64,000 bases of DNA from Seminavis robusta (GCA_903772945.1 CAICTM010000356.1:1-64000); one strand, 5' to 3'. Counted from the stretch's first letter, positions 53,006-63,881 are shown. Notes: generated by a model from the letters alone, not told the origin. Numbers and translations: made by a program.

Positions 53006-55623
53006 ATGTCTTCGTCGTTGGGAGCGATGTCGTCGTTGGTCTCCCTATTTGGGTTGCTCGGTATTCCCAAGGGTGACAAGAAACAACTGCAGCAACAGCA
53101 TGGGATTGATACACCTTCTCGCCTGGTAAGCAAGCGAGAACACTTGGCCCGTAGTTCCAATCCGACCTGCTTGCTTCTTGTGGCTGCAATTGACTTCATT
53201 TCTACGCGTCGGAATAACCACCAACTCTCCCATGATGCAGCCGTTCACCAACACTTCAAATCATTTGATTCGCTCCAGAACTCGTGGGAACACAGCTTGG
53301 CTTTGAAGATTTTACGGGCCCGGAGTCATTGCCAGCAGCTCGTCCCAACAACCAAGGCCGCACCACGAAAGCCCAAGGAAGCTAGCAAACTTGTTCCTCT
53401 TCAGGACCAGAAAGGTTTTAGACAAGGCGACAAGTATTGGGAGGATGTACAGCACGGAAATCCCAACGCAAAGGACACGTTGGATGAGGGTTTCACTGCA
53501 GCAATTCTTGGTCCTGACGACAAAGGTTGGGAAGAAGATCTCGATAACCAGGAGGTATTTATTCCGGATCCATCTCGGCAGGACACCGCGTTGCTTCGTT
53601 TGCCTGAGCGCGTCTTCAAAGATCTGTTCAACTTCCAGAAGGTAGGCGTTGAGTGGATGACTGGGTTGTATCATCAAGAAAGTGGTGGAATCTTGGGAGA
53701 GTAAGTACCAGTACGGCGTGATGACGATCAAGAAGTCTTGATTTCTAAACACGCAGATGGCGTTTGCTTTCGCCCCATTCACCGGTACTGTAGCGAGATG
53801 GGAATGGTAAGTCTCTGTGCCTGAAAATGGAGAAGTAAACGGTACGGGTCGTTGAGCTCATCATCAACGTTTGTCCTCTATTTTCAACTAATAGGGGAAG
53901 ACACGACAGACCCTGGTTCTCCTCCTCGGCTTGATCCACGCAGGCTCAATTCGAAATGCTCTCATCGTCTGCCCGAAGAGTGTCCTTGACGAAACTTGGC
54001 TGAAGGAAGTGAAAAAACTGATTGCGTTCTTCAGTTGGAAACATCAGGAGCCAAAAGTTGTCATGGCTGCAAGTACGCTGACTGAGAGGCAGCGCCTTCA
54101 GGTCTTGAAACTCGCACGTAACTGGTAGGTGATCACCAATACTTGCTTGGTTCCAAGTGCCACACACTAAATTCATTCTTTCCTCTCAGCTCTGAGCAGG
54201 CACCACATCTGATCATAACGTCCTACCCACAAGTACAAGCAAGCAAGCGGGGCTTCATGCCTGGAAATGGTGTCGGTTCTGGGCTTGGCTTCTTTCAAGT
54301 GGTTGTGCTGGACGAAGCCCACAGAGTGAAGAACCCAAAATCGAGACTCAGAAAACATCTTGACTTCATCTGCAAGAAATCTTGCAAACTCCTTTTAACT
54401 GGTACCCCAATATTGAACAGACTGGAGGAATTGCACAGCCTTCTCAAGATGGCAGCCCCAGATGAGTTTGGGGAATGGCCTCGTTTTCGCGATCAGTACG
54501 CGAGGCCAATCGAAGCGTCAAGACAGCCAAGTGCATCCAGCTACGAGATAAAGCGAGGCGAAAAGCTCGTTGCAGAGCTTCAAGAAAAGATTCTGCCATA
54601 TCTGCTACAACGGCAGAAGAAGGACCATCTCAAATCCATGGTTCCGCCAAACTATGAGTTTGATGTATGGACGAAGCTCTCGCCGAAACAAAGGAGCCTA
54701 TATTCGGAGTTTGTAAAGGATGGCAAATTGCTTTCGGGGATCAGCAACAAAGACGCAACTTGTGTTCTGCCAGCCATCCACAAGTTGCGGTACCTATGCA
54801 ACCATCCACTGCTGTTCAACCATGCCCTCGAAGGGGACAAGCAAACGATTAAGTCGACCTTGCAGGCTTTGGGCAAACAGACTCTCGTTGATCAGAGTCC
54901 AAAAATGAGGGTGATGTTGAAACTATTGCACAAATGGCGTTCGGATGGCCTCAAGGTTCTCGTCTTCTCTCACTCTGTGAAGATGCTGAACATCATTGAG
55001 TTCGTACTTGCTGGAACAGAGGGCATCCAGGTGTGCCGGATTGACGGCTCAACAAGCCAGAAGCGGCGCCAGCAGCTAGTGCGTGACTTCAACCGTATTG
55101 GATCACAGTACAATATCATGCTCCTCTCAATCGAAGCTGGAGGGGAAGGTTTGACTCTTACAGGAGCCAACAAAAGCATCCTGTTCGACCCCGCGTGGAC
55201 ATTGGCCAAGTCGGATCAAGCAGTGGCTCGAACTTGCCGTCCAGGGCAGACAAGGGATTGCGAGACTGTACACTTGCTGTCTGCGGGTACAGTCGAGGAA
55301 AAGGTGAGATCAATGCTGACATCACATGTGATTCTTTCAATGCAAGCTCACAAGCCTTTCGTTTGCAGATGTACGGGAAACAGATGTACAAGGGTGGCGT
55401 AGAAGGGGCTATCCTTGCCAACAGATCTAAAGGTTTTGAAATGAGGTTTTATGACAAAGACGAACTCACAAAACTCTTCACCCTTGAACCTGATGATGTG
55501 TGCGAAAGCCTCAAACTCAGTTTGAAGCAAGGGAGTGCTTGCCTGAAGAAGTGCAGCGTCAACAGCAATGACAAAAAAAGCGTTGTGGGCATCTCCCGTC
55601 GAAACAGCTTGAAGTCCAGTTAG
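53006..55623 (+). CDS. SNF2-family ATPase (ERCC6/ERCC6L-like)
   Basis: I join 53006..53700, 53794..53806, 53895..54124, 54190..55303 and 55369..55623 (768 residues). Introns are 93, 88, 65 and 65 nt. The second exon is only 13 nt; it supplies DEMGM and is required to build the Walker A motif GGILGDEMGMGKT (about 228-239). Other helicase motifs: DEAHRVKN, LLTGTPILN, CNHPLLF, VLVFSHSVKMLN, GGEGLTLTGAN and QAVARTCRPGQT. The tail MYGKQMYKGGVEGAI...RFYDKDELTKLFTL matches the C-terminal signature shared by Rad26/CSB and ERCC6L (PICH). Those proteins act in transcription-coupled repair or on mitotic DNA bridges. The 230-residue N-terminus has no recognised domain. Which subfamily it belongs to needs a tree; a methylation role is only suggested by its neighbour. 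Confidence 0.9.
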
Positions 55624-55972
55624 GCTCGACGCCACTTGACTCGACTGGGCTGGACTGCTGAGCCTATTGCGGCTTTCGTCAAGCTATCACCGCTATGTAC
55701 AGGGATGGAGGAAGGGACCCCAGCCTGTGCTCACAACGTCTACCAACGTGACATTCCAGTTGGCTGGTGTCTGTCGGAGTTATCATCTAGCATGTTGAGT
55801 TTAATAAAAGAAGATTTATTCTGTTTCGTCTGTTGCGTGTTTAGTTAGCGACTTCTAACCAACAAGATCGTGTCAAGCTTGCCTGGTGCACTGGCCAACA
55901 AGGAGGAGACAATCCACATCTAAATTAGCAAAATTGAAGCGCAACCAAATCAACCTGTCACCTCTTGCCAAC

Positions 55973-58106
55973 CTAGCACGCAGACATCCGAAGAAGGGAT
56001 AGTCTACCAACTTCAAAATCTTCCAACGTTGGGTCCTCTATCTCGTCTCTTGGCATATGATGGCTTGCCTGTTGCCCACGCAGCTCCCTTGACTCGTTTC
56101 TGCTGTCGCCAGCTTCGGGTGCCACAACGACGCGGCACATATCTTCATCCATTGTTCCCAACTCGTTTGCGGCCCTCACATGAATTGTATAGATGCGTTT
56201 GTTCGTTGATCCTGTCGAGACACACGAGAAATCATCACCCTGACAGATATTTGGGGACAAGTGGATCTTCGGAGTTTGGATTCCCCGTTGGATATCTGTC
56301 GACGCTGCCACGAGAGCGGAGGTCGACTCTTCCAACTCGTTGCTGTAGACCGAAACATCAACCTTCAGACCCTTCGTGCAAGAGTTCTTTCGTGGCATCG
56401 ACGCGGGAGGCGCATCGTTAGAAAAAAGCCAGAGACTGACTCATGTAAAATGCCGCACTAAAAAAAAAAACGTACCTCAAGCTTCAAGTGGACGCCAGTG
56501 TCCTCTTTCTTCCTCCTTCCTTCAGAGATGAACAACGTCTTCTTGTCTTCTGAAGTATTCGGCACATCGAAGCCGCACGAAATACGAGTAGGCATATCTG
56601 CAGCATGATCTTCTTCCAGCAATCGACGAGCAGCGGGGTCCGCGGTGGGAGCGCTGGTCCGTCCGACTTCTTGCAACAACTGCTGAACATCACTTAGAAG
56701 CGATTCAGTGTTCGTCAGTGTCGTGGCAAGACCATTTGTAACTGCAGTGAAGTTATAATCAAGACCTTGCCTAAGGTTGCTGTTGTGAGTTTCGATGTTG
56801 TTAAGAATACTGTTAGTATTGGCCACAGCCGTATTCACTCCAGCTTGAAGTGTGGCCAACTGTCCATTTGTCCTCGCTTGGACATCTGAAGCGCAGGAAT
56901 ACCAGTTCGAGTTAGCACAGCAAATCGATACTGAAGGGAACCTCTCCACATTGTACTGACCTGAATTCAGCGTGCCCAGGTCGATAAGGCCCTGGTGGAG
57001 GATCTTTTGATTCGTGAAGGTTTTTCTCGTGTTCTGTGCCAGGAGTGAGATAGACGAGTCAGTCACATTGCAAGACAATTGAAACGTCCTCTCTTTAGAA
57101 GGAAGCATCGTCGTACCTCATACATCTCAGCAACCTGGGAATCACTAATTGTATCGTCTTGAATGTACCTACGAGTTCGAGGTCGAAAACACTCTGGTTG
57201 GAAACGTGCTTTGACCCTGTTGTCAATTTGAATGTCAATTTGAATCTACAATCAAGCGAAAACGTACCGAAACTCAGCATAGTCGTAGATCTGCATGCGG
57301 TACCGGTACAGTCGTACCACAGGACAGGAATCGTTTTAGTCTGAAACAAGGAAAAGTTTTCCGAGACAAACCTACCCTTTTGGCAGCGGCCACAGCACCG
57401 AGGGCAATAATAAAGCCAGCGGTCTTTACCTATGATTGGAGGGAGGGGCAGGTGTGTGATTGTCAGATGACTTGAGCTGGCAGCTGATTAGGCAACCTAG
57501 CTAGCTAGCACGGCATAAATACTTACGCTTGCACAGGCCGTACCAATGAGGGGTTCTAGAAAGAAAGCAGAGCATAGAATGTGTGAGAGGCCCTTCATCC
57601 GCTACTTTGCGGCACCAAAAAAAAAGAAGGTCAGCAGCACCATGTCAACACGGCGCGTACCTGCTGGGCATTCTGTTCCGTAGAATCCCGTCATTATTTG
57701 TTGAACAGCCTCAAGGGCTTGCTGGATTCCGAACATCCATCCATTTTTTGAAGCAATGTAAGTCGGCGTCTTTCCCGCACCAACCTCGCCATTGGCTCCC
57801 CTTTCGCCCGCTACGCACAAAGAATGTGAGTTTCGACTTCATATTGTAACATAGTCCATTGGCACCAAGGAAACAAAGACGGGAGCGCTGATTGGAAACG
57901 CTCGACTCACGTTTTAGTGGCTCTTCTAATGGATCCAATGGAGCCAGAGTGTCAGAGGGAGCGATGGTATTCGGTCTCGGAGTGTTGGGCGGTTTCGTGT
58001 CGTCGTCCTGTGGTGGATTTTCAGATGCAAATTGGTCAAGGGTGTCGAAGTTCTGGTTGTGCCTGAGATATTCGATGTCCTCACAGATCTGGCAAAACGC
58101 AACCAT
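55973..58106 (-). CDS. Nine-exon predicted surface/membrane protein with PKD/HYR-like C-terminal domain
   Basis: I join 58106..57911, 57810..57661, 57555..57527, 57429..57376, 57290..57268, 57168..57117, 57033..56961, 56885..56476 and 56386..55973 (466 residues). All eight introns have GT donors and AG acceptors, are 71-105 nt long except those flanking exon 2, and keep frame. Exons 3 and 5 are micro-exons of 29 and 23 nt. A Pro/Thr/Asp-rich region (about 20-65) is followed by a hydrophobic TAGFIIALGAVAAA segment (about 128-141), probably a membrane helix. A coiled region has repeated Asn/Thr/Leu heptads (NSILNNIETHNSNLRQGLDYN). The C-terminal part has LKVDVSVYSNE, an FSCVSTGSTNKRIYTIHVRAANELG segment and DMCRVVVAPE. 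That order matches the PKD/HYR-like sandwich domains common in diatom secreted proteins. The start is the least certain point. Confidence 0.65.
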
Positions 58107-58451
58107 ACAAAGCGTTGTTAGGCCCCGGAATTTGTGATAATGTGAGCGGAGAAACCTCAATTTGATGTTTGTCCAAAAAAAGGTATCCCCGGTCACACAT
58201 TCGACTCGGCCCAAACAAAGTTTCACGGCCGGGGTTGCACAACTCACCTCGTTTTGGTTTGGTTTTGGTTTTGGTAGTCGTCACTCGACTCTGACTCTAG
58301 CTAGCTACTACCAGTAGTAGAGTATCTTCGAGTTGAGTGGATTGAGATTTGTGAGGATTGACTAGGCATACTAGTGCTACAGCTTGCTGGCGTACAAGAC
58401 GGGGCAGGAAAGATCGACTTGACCAACGCTCAGTTCACCTGCAATGCCGAC

Positions 58452-60061
58452 ATGCCAAGCCAAGTACCCAGCTCCTTCGCAATGCTCAACGATGGGCTCA
58501 TAACTGTCAATCAAGCTTGGGGCCTTCACTATTGGGCGGCTGGCAGCTGCGCGGTTGCCCCTTCCGCCTGGGTCCAAATCGACTTGGGCGAAGTAACGTT
58601 GGCGGATGGTATGTTGGCCAATTCTCACTCAATGCCTGCATGTATGCATGACTTTGTCCTACGAGATTCAAAACTCACAGGGTGACTTTACACACGCTAA
58701 TTTCCCTCCTCTCGATGAAGCCGTGGAAGCCTATCACCGCCCAGGTTGGTCCCACTGCCAAAAGAAGGTCGAAGTGTCAATCGACGGAAGTAGCTGGAAG
58801 CCTGTCTACGATGGTAGTTCGACCTTTCTTGTATCGGGTACAAAAATGTGGTTTGCACCAGAGAAGGCCCAATTCGTCCGCTATTGGGTTGGTCGCAGGT
58901 CAGTGTACAAAACCGGGATGCTTTCACCTGATTCAAAAGCCAAGCAAACCTCACAATATCCCCATCTTTAGTAACTATCAAAACTGGGTGGCATTGGATG
59001 ATATTGTCGTATATGGCGGTGCGCTGGAACCGGTAGGTGCCTGTCCTTCACATGCAGGTGATGCTCCAGAACTTTGACGAAAGCTGACTTTGCTTTGCTT
59101 CGCTCCACAACAAACTAAAGGCGTTCATTGATGTTAGTAATGACGGGGGAATACTTGTCATGGCATTCGAAGGACAGGCAAGTTGTGCATCTATTCGTTT
59201 GTTGTCCAGGCATAGTTGTGGTTTCGTTAGAACTCAATAATATGCTGCAAATCCTGTTAGGCTTGGCTGACGTCCGGCAAGGCGGGAGACGGGATCTGGG
59301 TGCCTATGACCAATGGCATCACCAACCGAGTGACTGATGTCGCCGTATCCGACAAGGAACACAGAGACTACCCGGAGGAATCTCTGGCGACGATTTACGG
59401 ACTCTACTCGGATGCTTGCCAGGGGCTGCAATCGGCAGTTGCTTACGCCCGTCCCTCGAGACCAGCAATGGCTCGCTGGTTTTCTCAAGTGAACCAGGAT
59501 CTTTGCTTGACCCAAGTCGTTGTGAGTGGCGACGGGTCGCTGTTTTATGATACCAATGAAGCGGGACATATGTGGTACAAACGAGCCTCGGATGCATCTT
59601 GGAGCTCGAGAGGCGGTCGACCAGTTGACATGGCCCTGAATGCCGATGGAACAGCTCTGGTAGTAGCCGAAGCGGGAGTAGGTGTCATTTGGGCATACAA
59701 TCTCCACCAGGACCCGGCGGGAATGGCTAATGCTCCGTACACGAAGTTTGGAAAGAGCCCCACCGGTACAAACTTTCGCTCGGTTTCTCTGGGCGGCCTT
59801 CACGAGTTGTGGGCCGTCGACGACAACTTGGACATTTGGCACACTTGGATTGTCAATCCTGCGGATGGCAGCAAACTGAGCCACAGGGGTTGGCAGCAAT
59901 TCGATGGCAAGATGATGTCGATCACGGCCTCCTCTACGGGAATGGTTTATGGCGTGTCCGAAGATGGCAGGGGTGTCCTTCGATGCTTCGGCCGTGATCC
60001 CGTGAACTATGATTTGCGTTGCGACTATGTGATGAATCCCCTGGATCGGGCTACAGTCTAA
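58452..60061 (+). CDS. Discoidin-like plus tectonin-like beta-propeller protein, 5' end unresolved
   Basis: I join 58452..58608, 58721..58898, 58972..59032, 59121..59177 and 59282..60061 (410 residues). Introns are 112, 73, 88 and 104 nt; the fourth uses a rare GC donor (GCAAGT). Exons 1-3 encode a discoidin (F5/8 type C)-like sandwich: SSFAMLNDGLITVNQAWGLHYW, AWVQIDLGEVTLAD, AVEAYHRPGWSHCQKKVEVSIDG, VRYWVGRSNYQNWVALDDIVVYG. Exons 4-5 encode tectonin-like propeller blades, with VVVSGDGSLFYDTNEAGHMWYKRASDASW, GGRPVDMALNADGTALVV and similar repeats. Both domain types bind carbohydrates or lipids, so surface recognition is likely. The frame is open upstream to 58365 but a TGA follows at 58359 and no signal-peptide exon was found. 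The gene may therefore be 5'-truncated or have a missed first exon. The 3' end is duplicated just downstream. Confidence 0.65.
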
Positions 60062-60413
60062 GCGAGATCAACAGAGCTTACTGAACGCCGAAGAACGTGT
60101 AAGAGTAGATGGTTAATTTCTAGTAAAGCGTTGCAAACTTTTTGGATACGGTACGGTTGTGGCGAACGCTAGAGAATTGAAAGACTTGCTGATCTTATGG
60201 CCGCGAACCTGTGAACGATGTGCAACTATGCGATGAATCCACTGGATCAGGTAAGTTTTCCTTAGCGAGATCAACAGGGATGCTGCGAAAAAAGAACGAA
60301 TAAGAGATAGATGTAAATTTTCTAGTAAAGTCTTACAGCGGAATACCGCTACCGTCGTAGCAAACTAATGGAGGATGAAGCTAGAGAAGTGAAAGACTTG
60401 CTGATCTTATGGA
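59990..60413. repeat. Degenerate tandem duplication of the 3' end of the discoidin gene
   Basis: About 210 bp covering the last codons and 3' flank (59990-60199) recurs, more diverged, at 60200-60413. Matching blocks include GTGATGAATCC/GCGATGAATCC, AGCGAGATCAACAG, TTCTAGTAAAG and GAAAGACTTGCTGATCTTATGG, which closes both copies. The second copy has lost a reading frame. It is a local gene-end duplication, not part of the gene. Confidence 0.75.
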
Positions 60414-60475
60414 AGTCACAATGAGAATGTTGAATCAAATCGGAATGAATAACAGACGACCCGCGTTTATTGAAT

Positions 60476-61507
60476 TCAGGACCACTGTTGTTGCGATTGC
60501 GCAGAAGTCGGAGATGTGTGAACTGATTTGAGTGGTCGATGTCGATCGAACGAGTAGACGGTGCACTCGGACGCGGACGCAAAGGAGAACATGTCATCGT
60601 CGGGTTCCATACTTGTACGACAGACGGCCGCAACAGCCTGGATGGCATGAGCCGACAAGGAGAGCGATGAGACGGATTGCTCCATTTGATTCTGTCGTAC
60701 TTTGACCGAGTCTCTCGAATACAAGGACATCATGTCGTCTGTTTCCGTCGTGACACTGCCGTTAGTGTTGTTGTTGTTGTTATGACCGCTGTTGCCACTG
60801 CCGAGGTAGTAGGGATTGCTGTGAAAGCTATATTGTCGAACGCCGTTGTTGGTGATCTGGCTGGTGGGTGTCGCAATGGAGAGCGATTCCATGGAGAGAA
60901 TGGAGAGGGTCGAGTCATGATTGGTGTTGTGTCCACTGTCGTCCGCGCCATTGTCATCCGTGCCACATCCCAGTGACCGCATCGACCCCCAGGACTGCAT
61001 GGAACCCATGGAACTCGCTGAATCGGTTCGTTCCAAATTGATGCGTCGAAATTGATTGCTCAACGACGACGACGAAGCGTTGCTGATAGTCGTTCCTCCG
61101 GCTGATTGGCTGCTGCGGGACGCTTGGTCCGCGACAAAGAAGCGTCGAGTCGAATTACTCCGTTGCCGCACTCGATTCTCGGGCAGCGATCGCATGTTGC
61201 GCGTCGATCCAGGACTCTCCATCATCAGCATGGCCGAACGACGTCGATCGGGCGGCAACTCTCGAAAGTTGCGGGTCGATCCACCCCGTTCCAGGATGGG
61301 CAGCGTCCGCGCCATGACGTTGCGGGCACTGCGGCTGCGGTTCATGGCGGCGCTGTTCATTCTATTATTGTTGTTGTTGCTGATAGCGTTGTTACTAGTC
61401 GGGTTGTTGGCGGAAGCAGAGGCGGCGGCGGCGGCTGTGGTATTGCTAGTGTGATGTGTTGTATGATCAAATCGTACGCTAGTAGCAGAGTGAATGGATG
61501 CCAGCAT
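60476..61507 (-). CDS. Low-complexity Ser/Asn-rich protein, 5' end uncertain
   Basis: A minus-strand frame with the first ATG at 61507, giving 343 residues. Coding-looking sequence (NDIDASIDAVEEM) continues upstream of that ATG to about 61640, so a spliced 5' exon is likely and the true N-terminus unknown. The protein is rich in Ser, Asn, Arg and Met, with three spaced copies of a STRNFRELP/STRNMRSLP-like motif (about 80-125). Asn runs (NNNNNR, HNNNNNTN) match trinucleotide repeats in the DNA. A Ser-rich region near 190-225 (SMGSMQSWGSMRSL) could be phosphorylated. I recognise no domain or family. Confidence 0.5.
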   Translation of the reverse strand: MLASIHSATSVRFDHTTHHTSNTTAAAAASASANNPTSNNAISNNNNNRMNSAAMNRSRSARNVMARTLPILERGGSTRNFRELPPDRRRSAMLMMESPGSTRNMRSLPENRVRQRSNSTRRFFVADQASRSSQSAGGTTISNASSSSLSNQFRRINLERTDSASSMGSMQSWGSMRSLGCGTDDNGADDSGHNTNHDSTLSILSMESLSIATPTSQITNNGVRQYSFHSNPYYLGSGNSGHNNNNNTNGSVTTETDDMMSLYSRDSVKVRQNQMEQSVSSLSLSAHAIQAVAAVCRTSMEPDDDMFSFASASECTVYSFDRHRPLKSVHTSPTSAQSQQQWS

Positions 61508-62081
61508 CTCTTCTACAGCGTCAATGGAAGCATCTATGTCGTTGCTGGTAAAGGCGAAGAGACGGAGCGATAGAAGACGACTCCAATTCAAAGACCAGAC
61601 TTCGGAACTGGCTGTTGTTGTTGCTCGGATGCTTTTGGCTGTTTTTTGAGGGTGGCAAAAACAAGCGGTACCGCTAAAAAGACATACTTGGTTCCTGGAG
61701 TCCTGTCGGTTAAATAGCTAACAGCACAAGGAGATAACAAAGGAGATAATTAGTATCCTGAAACTTGTTTAACATTTATACCTAGTCATGGTTTTCAAGG
61801 ACCATAAGTCTTTGGTAGTAGCCAAGAATGCGGGAAACAATAGGGTTAGTGTGCGTCTATCTGTGCGTTTGAGTCCTTAGTATCGCAACCCACTCTATTA
61901 TTGGGTCGAAGCAACCATGCATAATCCCATTTCGCCTGCACGCAACCTTGCACATCGCGTGTCCACTGCACACATGCTTGGACGGGACCAAGCCACTCTC
62001 AACCACCGGAAAGCGTAGAGATGCTGTAGAAGCCGGCAGGAATATGGACCCACATCGGTTCAAAATGAAGGATTTGCCGTC
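61508..62081. other. Intergenic region, no gene seen
   Basis: Between the Ser/Asn-rich gene and the transposon. Part of the 5' side of that gene probably lies here. No other coding signal. Confidence 0.4.
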
Positions 62082-62084
62082 TAA

Positions 62085-63756
62085 GGCCGGTCTCTACCGG
62101 AGCGACTAAGGGACCGACTAAAGGAACCTTTAGGTGGTTGTTTAGTTCAAGATTTAGTCATTATCCTTTAGTAGAGTGATCTGCGCTTTACGACCGACCG
62201 TTTCGCGCAATATTCTCTTCAGAGCTGGATATGGAATTGACAGTGTTAAGTAGGAGAATCCATAGAACACATGTTGCTGAGTAGACCAAAAAATTCTCAG
62301 CTTCATAGTGTACTTAATGGGGGAGTTATGGACGGTTGAAGAAATCGACACACCTCCAGGTCAATTCTTTTTACCACAATTTAAGACCGAATGACGTCAC
62401 ACATAGCCTCTGGTACTGAGTCTACGTAGGATCTACTGTAGCGGTACGTGGTCTATCGAGTGAAAACTGTGGGCACCTCTGGGGGCACACCTCAGTCTTG
62501 AAGCACATGCATAAGCACCTCTGTACCGGTACCTCTCTTCGTCCTGATGTGTGCTTGGTACCTCTATCCTTTCGAAGCCCTCTGTCTAGTTAGTAGCTCT
62601 ATCGACACTCCTTCCTCTGTCGACACTCCTTCCTCTATCGACATCCTTTTACTCCTTCCTCTATCGACACTCCTTCCTCTATGCATACATGTACTATTCA
62701 CACAGCCAACACTGGACAAGAGTGGATGCCTGATAGTGAGGAAACACAAGCTGCTCTAGCTAGCTAGCATAGCCAGCGAGCTGCCGGTAGCTACATAGTA
62801 GAGTACTAGTAGTACGGTACGCTAGCTAATAGGTCTTAGGTCTCAGGTAGTATAGATATTACTGTACAATCCCAAGAATATTACCCGGGCCTTAATGCAC
62901 TGCAGGTCTTAAAGCCCAGATCACTCTAATGGTGGTGTCTACCAGCAGATGACTAAATCTTGGACTAAACAATTTAGTCAGTTCTTTAGTCATTTGGACC
63001 TGTCTACCCAGCACTAAACAAATGACTAAACGGAGCACTAGTGGACTTAAAGGACTCAAACAAGATTTAAAAAAGTGATCACTTGGTGGGCTACCAATAT
63101 TCTATCAGCATGGTGGATTATAAGGACTCAATCAAAGACTTAAAAGAAGTGATTACTTTTTTGAGATAACAAGACTCAAAACACACCATTGCGATGCACC
63201 TCTACTATCATTCAATCGTTCGATCGTTTGCATTTGATCGTTCGCACCTCTCCTCTATTGGCACTGATTCGATGGCCTAATAGTGAGGCTAGGAGTGTCG
63301 AATTTGTTATCCAACTCAGTGGCATGCAGTTGTATCGGCCGATACTTCTCTTCGATCGTTCGATCGTTTGCACCTCTACTACTCCTCTTCGATCGTTCGA
63401 TCGTTTGCACCTCTACCGGTACTATCGGCCGATACTCCTCTTCGATCGTTCGATCGCACCTCTACTCTATCAGCTCTGTCGCGATGCTCTGATAGTGAGG
63501 CTGTGCAATGAGGCTGCTGTTCTTTTTTTAAAGTGCTGTTCTTTTTTTAAAGAGTTCTTAAACAAGCTTTAGTCCTTACGCTCGCTCACGGACTAATCAG
63601 CCTCCGATTAGTCGGTGAATGAACATTTCGACTAAAGCCTTTAGTCTGTATGACCTTTATTCCCTATGGTAGACACCACCCCCAGAGACTAAACTATTGA
63701 CTAAACTATGAAATATGGCTTAGTCGCTACTTTAGTCGCTCCGGTAGAGACCGGCC
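62085..63756. mobile_element. Non-autonomous DNA transposon with 25-bp TIRs and TAA target duplication
   Basis: 62085-62109 begins GGCCGGTCTCTACCGGAGCG and ends ACTAA. 63732-63756 is its exact reverse complement. Both ends are flanked by TAA (62082-62084 and 63757-63759), a 3-bp duplication. Inside, TTTAGTC/GACTAAA occurs at least fifteen times near the ends and middle, as transposase-binding sites often do. No transposase-like frame is present; internal frames are low-complexity tandem repeats (TCGACACTCCTTCCTCTA near 62600-62680, GATCGTTCGATCGTTTGCACCTC near 63210-63460). The GGCC terminus and 3-bp TWA-type duplication point to the PIF/Harbinger superfamily. The identical TIRs suggest recent insertion. 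Confidence 0.85.
62931..63680. repeat. Inner inverted repeat within the transposon
   Basis: GGTGGTGTCTACC at 62931-62943 faces its exact complement GGTAGACACCACC at 63668-63680. Both sides are followed by TTTAGTC-rich sequence. It could be a second, nested element or an internal structure of the outer one. I see no target-site duplication around it. Confidence 0.6.
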
Positions 63757-63821
63757 TAAGGTCTGGCTGTAGTTGGGCAAATTCTGGTCGATTTCATCAA
63801 AAAATCGTGTTTACCTGGCCC

Positions 63822-63881
63822 AAAGGCGAAATTTAAAGCAAAAAAAGCTGAAATGGCGAAATTTAAGGCAAAACAAAGCTG
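63822..63881. repeat. Tandem 30-bp repeat
   Basis: Two adjacent units of about 30 bp share AAxGGCGAAATTTAA(A/G)GCAAAA and end AAAGCTG. They lie outside the transposon, near the right edge of the window. Confidence 0.75.

Noticed and set aside
62547-63572. Open frames of 70-127 codons inside the transposon
   Set aside because: They translate tandem TCGACACTCCTTCC and GATCGTTCGATCG repeats; no transposase motif is present.
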